NCBI GenBank assembly: GCA_934045075.1
Contig: OW203732.1
Span: 19,531,889 to 19,595,888 of the forward strand
Direction: 5' to 3'
DNA length: 64,000 nt
Origin: Yponomeuta sedellus
Lineage: Eukaryota; Arthropoda; Insecta; Lepidoptera; Yponomeutidae
Positions 33,301-42,300 of the stretch are shown here, piece after piece (the stretch's first letter is position 1; every line of letters begins with the position of its first letter). The notes under the pieces were generated by a model, which saw only the letters and a list, made by a program, of their open reading frames with translations, did no database searches and had not been told where the DNA came from. The translations under genes and the position numbers were made by a program.

Positions 33301-36300
33301 GACCTGTGGTTTTTATTTCTCCAGCCGGGATTCGAACCCGGGATCCCTTGCATGGTAGGCAGACGCGCTGCCGCTACGCAATATAATAATTATGTAATCT
33401 TTCCTGTCTCAGGCCAGCTGATCTGGCGTGAGTACTTCTACACCATGAGCGTGATCAACCCGCAGTACGGGCAGATGGAGGGGAACCCTATCTGCCTTGA
33501 CATTCCGTGGCGGGAGCCCGAGGCTGAGGAGCTCGAGCGGTAAGTCTTAAAGGCTTCGCTCAGACTTGAGAGTGAATGAGGACGGACGGATGCGTGGTGT
33601 CAGCCTAGAGTCACCAACCCAAATTATTCCCGCGGGTGACGTAAAAGGCGACTAAGGGACACAAACCGGGGGGTGGGCAGCAGCGCCCGCTGCAGTACAA
33701 TTCCACCAAACTGCGATCCCCAACCCGCATGCCCAGCGTGGGGATTATGGGCATCACCCCCCAATGATAGCACAACCTTGCGCTATGGCGCTCATTAGGG
33801 GAGGGCTGTGTCCAGCAGTGGACTAATATAGCCTTAAAAAGAAGAAGAGGAAGGAGAATACGTAATGGTTCCAGTAGCAACATTAATCGCGACTGCCTCG
33901 TTCGTCTAGCCGTTAAGGCGCTTGGGTACCAAGGCAGAGGTCGTGGGGTCGACTCCCATTGGCTAGCCGCCGTCTAAGTGGGCCCAGTATGGGTGTATTT
34001 TCATGTTTGCGACTTCCTAGCCTAGTTACCATAGTAAAGGGACTTGGTCCCAAACTAGGATACTAGTTTGGGACCAAGTCAAGTGATTGTGTTGTGTGGA
34101 AGTTATTGTTCATCATAATCAAATGAAATGAAATAAAATGAAAAGGTTTTATTCAAAGTAGCGCAGAAACTGCGGCTTAATGAACGTTAAAATTCAAACT
34201 AGGTGTCCATTTCAAAATGTAGATCATTTTGGAGAAAAAATGGACAAAAACACTCCAAACTTAGTCTTTTCACAGTCCTTAATTAACATAGTTTACATAA
34301 TTATTATAAAACATACAACTCATAGGTACATTGAGCTGGCTTTAATTCCAGACCTCATTGTCATTCTAAATAATCCTTTATGTTATAGTAGCCCTATTGG
34401 CACAAAGTTTGCTTAACATATTTTTCGAACCGCGATTCAGGCAAGCTTAATATATCTTCAGGGATTTTATTGTAGAAGCGTATACAATAACCCATGAAGG
34501 ATGTATTAACCTTTGCCAGCCTAAATAGTGGGATCAGCCGGTGTCAGTCCACTGCTGGACACAGGCCTTTCCCAAGACACACCACTGAGCCCGATCTTCG
34601 GCTCTCCTCTTCCAGCCACTGCCCACCACTTTGCGAAGTCTCCACTCAAGAACCAGTCTACTCCAAGGGTTATCGGTTAAATATATTGTAATACACTAAT
34701 TGAATCGATCGATATCAACCCTTGCATGTCCCCACTGTTGGGGCGCGGGTCTGTTCCTGCAACGCAGGAAAGTTAACCTTCACCACGGGGGCCAAGTCCG
34801 GGTTGGTGGAGGGTTGTAAGACAGTGGCGGGTCCTACTGTCAGAAGTTATCAAGCCGGCCGTGAGGCCTCTGACATGGCTTAACTACTGCCATTACATGA
34901 CAGCCGGTACCAACGGCTTAACGTGCCTTGCGAAGCACGGAAGCGCTCGGAAAAATGCCACTAGCGGTAGTCACGGGACGCTCACCCATCTCGTACCTGA
35001 CCGCGCCTGTTGTTGCTTAACCAAGTGATTGATTCCAATCACTCGGTTCGACTAGGCCACGAGCGCTTCACTAATTGAATATTCTATTATAATTATGTAT
35101 ACTGAACACATTGTAACTACTATATCTGATATTGTATGGAATCAGGCGTCACTCAGCGGAAATCCATAATAGCATTAATATGTGAAAATTACTTTGATAA
35201 ATTCCGCCAAAAATCCCACAAGCACCATGCGGTTAGTTAATGCACCGCCCTACCTCCCACTTTTTCAAGCAGAAGCAAGACACGAACACACCACCACCGA
35301 CACCAATACTTGTGTGAGAAAATACACTCACCCAATGCGTATTTTCTCACACAAGTATTGGTGTCGGTGTGTTCGTATCTGGCTTCTGCTTGAAAATGTG
35401 AGAGGGAGAGCGGTGCATTAACTAACCGCATGGTGCTTGTAGGATTTTTGGCGGAATTTAGCAAAGTAATTATCACATTTTAATGCTACAATATCTCATG
35501 TGGTTGTCCCTAGCTGGTGCCAAGGGCGCACCGGATTCCCGTTCGTGGACGCGGCCATGCGGCAGCTGCTCAGCGAGGGATGGCTGCATCACGCCGTGAG
35601 GAATGCCGTGGCCTCCTTCCTCACGCGCGGGACTCTGTGGCTGAGCTGGGAGCACGGCCTCAATCACTTCCTCAAGTATCTGCTGGATGCCGACTGGTGA
35701 GGCTTTGAGACAATATTACGAGCAAAGGTGCATTCTATCGGTGCAATAACAGTGTCACTCTTAAGAAAGCGTCAAAAGGGTCGCTGTCGCTGAGCTGAAA
35801 GCGCGGTCTGAATCGCTTCCTCAAGTATCTGCTGGACGCCGACTGGTGAGGATTTGAAATGCTAACGCTGCGGTAACGTTTTCTAAGCTAAATATTTCTA
35901 ATAGAGCAGGGAATATAACTAGGGACGTAGGCATACAGGGCGATCGAAATGGTCTCTTTACACAAGTAAGAGACGCTGTGGCTTAGCTGGGAGCACGGCC
36001 TGGATCACTTCCTCAAGTATCTGCTGGACGCCGACTGGTGAGAACTTGAAATGCTAACGCTGCGGTAACGTTTTATAAGCTAAGTGTTTCTAATAGAGCG
36101 GGGAAAATATTATGTAGGGACGTAGGGATACAGGGAGATCAAAATGGTCTTTTTCATCAAGAGACGCTGTGGCTAAGCTGGGAGCACGGCCTGAATCACT
36201 TCCTCAAGTATCTGCTGGACGCCGACTGGTGAGGTTTTGAAATGCTAACGCTGCGGTAACGTTTGACAAGCTAAATATGTCAAATAGAGCGGGGAAAATA

Positions 36301-39300
36301 TATTTAGGGACGTAGGGATACAGGTCTCTTTCGAATAGGTAATAAGATTAGATTAATAAATTCTAAGTATATTTCATCCCACCTTTCTCCGCTGCAGGTC
36401 GGTCTGCGCTGGAAACTGGATGTGGGTCTCGTCGAGTGCCTTCGAGGCTCTGCTGGACTCGGGCGAGTGCGCTTGCCCGGTGCGACTCGGCCAGCGACTC
36501 GACCCAAGCGGCGAGTACGTCCGCCGCTATGTGCCCGAGCTGGCTCGCATGCCTATCGAATACATGTGAGTCGAATTTGAATTCCTTTGATTAAAACATT
36601 TTTCCTTAATCTTTGTAAGATTCACATCTTTTGTTTGGAATGTACCAAAAAATCTAGGCTGAAAGTCAAGTGGCACACTAAAAAAAGTAACGCGTTCAAA
36701 CTCGGGCGAGTGCGCTTGCCCGGTGTGACTCGGCCAGCGACTCGACCACAGAACGACTCGACCCAAGTGAGTCGAGATAGAATCCTTAGAATAAAACATT
36801 TTTCCTTAATCTTTCGAAGATTCAAAGCATTTGATCAGAATGTACCAAAAAATCTAGGTTAAAAGTCAATTGGCACAGTAACACTACAAAGTAATGCTCT
36901 AAAACTCGGGCGAGTGCGCTTGCCCGGTGTGACTCGGCCAGCGACTCGACCACAGAACGACTCGACCCAAGTGAGTCGAGATAGAATCCTTAGAATAAAA
37001 CATTTTTCCTTAATCTTTCTAAGATTCAAAGCATTTGATCAGAATGTACCAAAAAATCTAGGTTAAAAGTCAATTGGCACAGTAACACTACAAAGTAATG
37101 CTCTAAAACTCAGGCGAGTGCTCTTGCCCGGTGCGACTCGCCCAGCGACTCGACCCAAGCGCGAGTACGACCGCCGTTACGTGCCCGAGCTGGCTCGCAT
37201 GCCTATTGAATACATGTGAGTGGAATTAGGATTCCTCACATTGAAATGAAATGAAATTTATTGGGCAGAAAAAGAAACCTTTCACATTGCTTTACACTGT
37301 TTGTTAAACTTAAAATATTTATGAAGATGTGATGTCTTTGAGGTTTCAGTTTTAAAGTTACAGCTGATATCTAAGCTAGACTAGGTCTGTAATATAGATA
37401 TCAGCTTCCATTAATTATGTAGTCTGAGGCTACAATACAGTAGCACGAGTGAAAACCTGAAGGGCACAGATGTTGGTTTACTTTAAATTATTGTTAAGTT
37501 TACTTATTGCTAAGCTTAATTATGATTAAAATCAAAATTTAGATAATGCCAAAGTAACTTAGGCAACCATGCAACTAAAAAACAAAGAAATATTAAATTA
37601 TTAGTTAATGTCAAAACAGATAGCATGTTTGTGTGCTTGTGTGAGTGTGAGTGTGGGTGTGTGAGTGTGGGTGTGTGTGTGGGTGTGTGAGTGTGGGTGT
37701 GTGTGTGTGATTTGGGTGTTCGTGTATGTAAGGGAGGTGGTTTGCACTTTAGTTCCTAGCTATTCGGTTGGATTTGTTTTTCTGTGTCTTCATATGATAG
37801 ATTTTGAAGCCACTTTTGAATGGTTTGTTTAAAGATGGGTTGTATGAGGATATGTGTGCGAAGAGTTTTATGTAATTGGTTATAAATGTAAGGACCCAGG
37901 AAGCAGAAGAATCTGTGACTGAAAGTAGTTTTAACCCATTTGGACCCAAATACAAACCAGTAGTGAAATTTCGAAAACTTCTTTATTTGCCTAACTATTA
38001 GGACCTAATAAGACATATTATAACAAAAAACTTAAAAATAATAATTTCTATATAATTGAAAAAATACCGTCCTCAAATGGGGCCAATGGGGTTAAGTGTG
38101 GTGTTTTTCGAAGCTCCCTTTTTCGATGTACAATGTTTTTTTTATATTTTTTGCATTGTGATCGTGCTTTTTTGTGACATTCCAAGCATCTTAGCTGGTT
38201 TTGTAGTTCCTCTGCGAAGTGTCCAACACCTTTCAGGCTCATGTTTGGCACCACTGATGAGGATTTACGACGCCTTCCATTGGGTCTTTCTTGTTTCTAG
38301 TTAGTCTAGTTTTTCTTCAGTAGTCAGCGCGTGAAGACGACAAGCATTACCTACGGACAAGTCAAGCATGAAAATAGAAGCCACTACCACTGTTTGCCAC
38401 TTATGGCTATTCTGTACCTATACTGCCACTCACTGGTCAACTTGGTCAACTTGGTCAACTCCGCCCAACCCTTGTTCCTGTTCTGAAATACAAAAGGGAT
38501 ATCTGGGTCTACCTTTCTCCCTTCTGCAGAGCTCCATCTTTTTACCTTTTTACATCGATCAATTTCCGCACAATTTTCTTTTGCATGACCTTGATTGACA
38601 TCAGTGGACACTTATTTGTTCTGTTCTTCCTCAGTGTGCTCGTCGCACGATAAGCGGCTTGTCGTAGATCTGTCTTCAATGCGTGACTGGTAAAAAAAAT
38701 GTCGAAATACACAGTGTGCTGGTGTGGTACTGCTTTTCCTTTTTCCAGTAGGCCCTTCACCACATTTGAGCCCTCTTGACTGGTTCCCAATGCCGCTGTT
38801 TTGCCACAGTAGACATGGAATACGTAACAGTATCCATCTAAACTTGCGCACATCCAGTTTTATATCCAAATCGTACTGGCTTCTCCTTTTCCTTCTTCAG
38901 GCTATATTATGTAGTCCACTGCTGGACATAGCCCTCGCCTAATGAGCGCCATAGTGCCCTGTCTTCAGCTTGCCACATCCAGTACCTGCCTGCAGTTTTT
39001 CGCAGATCGTCATCCCACCTGGTCGGAGGGCGTCCTACACTACGTTTGCCGAGTCACGGTCTCCACTCACTGGCGTCTCGTACTGGCTTGCCTTTTATAA
39101 ATTGTTTCGTATGTTTTGTTGGATATTATTGCCATCACCTTCTTCATCATCCGTGAGAACACTTCGTTCTGGAGGTATGGCCACTATTTTGAAACTTACA
39201 TCAGGATCATCTTCCTCGTTCAAAATGCTTTCGATCGCTGCCTTGAGTCTTTGATACTCATTCAATATATTGAACGATTGCCTAGCCCTTATTGACTCCG

Positions 39301-42300
39301 AAACTGAACCCTGAAGTATAAAAAAATATATAGCAATGAGCCCATTGGCCCCATTTGGGGACACCTTACTAAAATTGCTCCCACGATAGTAATATTTACA
39401 AATATTCTTGATATATTGTCTTTACTCATGAGAAGAAACTATAGACAGTAGAAAAACATGAGAAAAAGCAGGAAGTTGCACTAAAAAAATATAGAAAATA
39501 CCGCCTACCTTTAAGCAATAACTTATTTGCTCAATGGGGTAGTGAAAACCACTTATTTTATCCAGATTCTCCGATGATTCTCTGTTTTCTAGTTTTGATT
39601 AGATATTTACCCACCTTGGCGATACAAATGTGACTCTTTATCAAGGACATCTCATTTTCCCTCCAAAATATGGGTACTCAAATAAATGGCCCCAAATGAG
39701 GACAGCGGGCGTAAATGGGTTAAGTGGGATAGTTTTTGCCACAAGATGGTTTCTTTGCGAAAAATATGTGTCTTTGTCAAAAGGTGTGAGTGAGTGTTGT
39801 AAAAGGGCTGTGTGTAGAATGAACAAAACATTTTTCTTTTAATATTTTAAGACTCAAAGTTTCTATTTGTATCAACAAATCTAGGTTGAAAGTCATGTGG
39901 CAGTTACACGACTAAAGTAACAAGACTCGGGCGAGTGCGCTTGCCTGGTGCAACTCGACCTAAGCGGCGAGTAAATGCGTCGCTAACGTGCCCGAGCTGT
40001 CTCGCATGTCTATGGAATACATTTGATTTTATTATACATTCTCAATATTGGCTGTGGAAACATTGGGGAGATGTGGGAAAAGTAAGGGCATAGGTACCTG
40101 ATGCAAATGATTTCCATGGCTGGATTTCCGTCATGGGAACTTTTGGGTGGCCTACATACTCGTAATATAGCCTGAAGAAAAAGAAGAAGAACTTTTGGGT
40201 CGGGTGTGTCCTGGGGCGGTAGTTTTGATTAATTTAGAATCTTAGTTTTATGTTCTTTTTGTTGCACTATCCCGTGCTAAGGACAATTTTAAAAAACCTG
40301 TTTAGAGGCTAAAAATTCCACTCATGCCGGGACTCGAACCCGCGACCTCTGGCTAACCGTGCCAGCGCTCTCCCAGATGAGCTAATGGGCAAGTGCCGGC
40401 ATCAGCGAAATTTCGAACCTCTTTACAATGTTTACAATATTCTTTGTATTATTTTATAGTCAGCGATATCTGGCTGAAGTAATTAGCATCACTTGCAGCC
40501 CCTAAATAGGTTCTTAGTTTTATGTTACTTATTATGCTCGTTTGTATGACGAAGCTTTCTGTGAATGTTTAATGTTTTGTAATGCCTTTTTCTATGCTCG
40601 AATCAGATGACTTCAAAAAAACCAAATACTCCTTCATACATACTCGCATCTGAATACTAGAAGGGTAGGCTTCCAGACCTTTGTCCTTTATCGGTGTAAG
40701 ATTCTAATTCTCTTACCGTCCTGAGTTTAATGCACATAATTAGTAAAGTACTATACTAATGGTACTATACTAATAATTATTATTAATAATTTAGTATAGT
40801 ACCTACTAACATATTTTTAACTTTCGCGACTTGTACACAAAGAATATTTTCGTGGCTTAATCATCATCAGCCGAAGATGCGAACGGGTGCCAGCCATCAG
40901 TCTTCTCGTGACCACGATGACTGTAACGTCGCCGAAACGTCGAGGTAAAATAGCAATAAATTACTACGCGACTAAGCCCCGAAAATATTCTAACTAGTAT
41001 AGTACTATACTAATTATTACTCTGACATTTGCAAAATACAAGTGATACTCCTTCTAGCTACGAGCCGTGGAAGGCGCCCATTGACGTGCAGGGGCGCGCC
41101 AAGTGCGTCATCGGGCGCGACTACCCCGCGCCGATGGTCAACCATCAGACGGCCGCGCAGCGCAACCGAGCGGCGATGAAGGTAATGCCACCTTTATTGA
41201 GCAGTATTATGAAGGGAGCGTCAGTTTTTTGACTAGTATTATGACGGTAGCGTCAGGTTTTGACTAGTATTATGAAGGTAGCGTCAGGTTTTGACTAGTA
41301 TTATGAAGGTAGTGTCATTTTTATTGAGCAGTATTATGAAGGTAGCGTCAGGTTTTGACTAGTATAATATGAAGGTGGTGTAATTTTTATTCAGCTGTAT
41401 TATGAAGGCGGCGTCAATTTTTTGATTAGTAGGTATTATGAAGGTAGTATCAGTTTTATTGAGCAGTATTATGAAGGTAGCGTCAGGTTTTGACTAGTAA
41501 TATGAAGGTGGTGTAATTTTTATTCAGCTGTATTATGAAGGCGGCGTCAATTTTTTGATTAGTATTATGAAGGTAGTGTCTGTTTTATTGAGCAGTATTA
41601 TGAAGGTAGCGTCAGTTTTTTGACTAGTATTATGAAGGTAGTGTCATTTTTATTCAGCAGTATTGTGACGGTAGCGTCACGACTATTGTGTGTTATTTTA
41701 TTGACATCAGTTTTATTGAGCAGTATCAGAAATGTAGCTGCTGTGTGGTGTCAGCCTAGAGAATAGCACGAACCCAAATTCTTCCTGCGGGTGTCGTAAA
41801 AGGCGACTATGGGACACAAACCGGGGGGTGGGCAGCAGCGCCCCCTTCAGTGAAATTCCACCAAACTGCGATTCCCAACCCGCATGCCCAGCGTGGGGAT
41901 TATGGGCATTACCCCCCAATGATGGCACAACCTTGCGCTATGGCGCTCATTAGGGGAGGGCTATGTCCAGCAGTGGACTAATATAGCCTGAAGAAGAAGA
42001 AGAAGAAATGTAGCGTGCGTTTTACTGAGCAGTATTATGAAGGTAGCGTCACCATTATTGAGTAGTATTTTAAATAAAACGTCAGTTTTATTGAGATAAC
42101 AAGATAAGAAGATAAAAAGTACCCGGAACCGGCAGTCCCTGGTCTCTGCCTACCCCTCTGGGACACAGGTGTGAGGTTATGTTTTATTGAGCAGTATTAT
42201 GAAGGTAGCGTCAGTTTCATTGAGCAGTTTTATGAAAGTAGCGTCAATTTTTTTTGAATAGGTTTATGAAGGTAACGACACGATTATTATACTATTTTTA

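Noticed and set aside
35182..35476. Pair of similar 79-codon proteins on opposite strands
   Set aside because: Direct result of the 313-bp palindrome.
35473..35708. Several 60-66 codon frames on both strands around exon 9
   Set aside because: Shadows of exon 9, or the exon itself read through its splice sites.
36304..36862. Overlapping 67-91 codon frames on both strands
   Set aside because: They run across exon 10 and its tandem partial copies in other frames.
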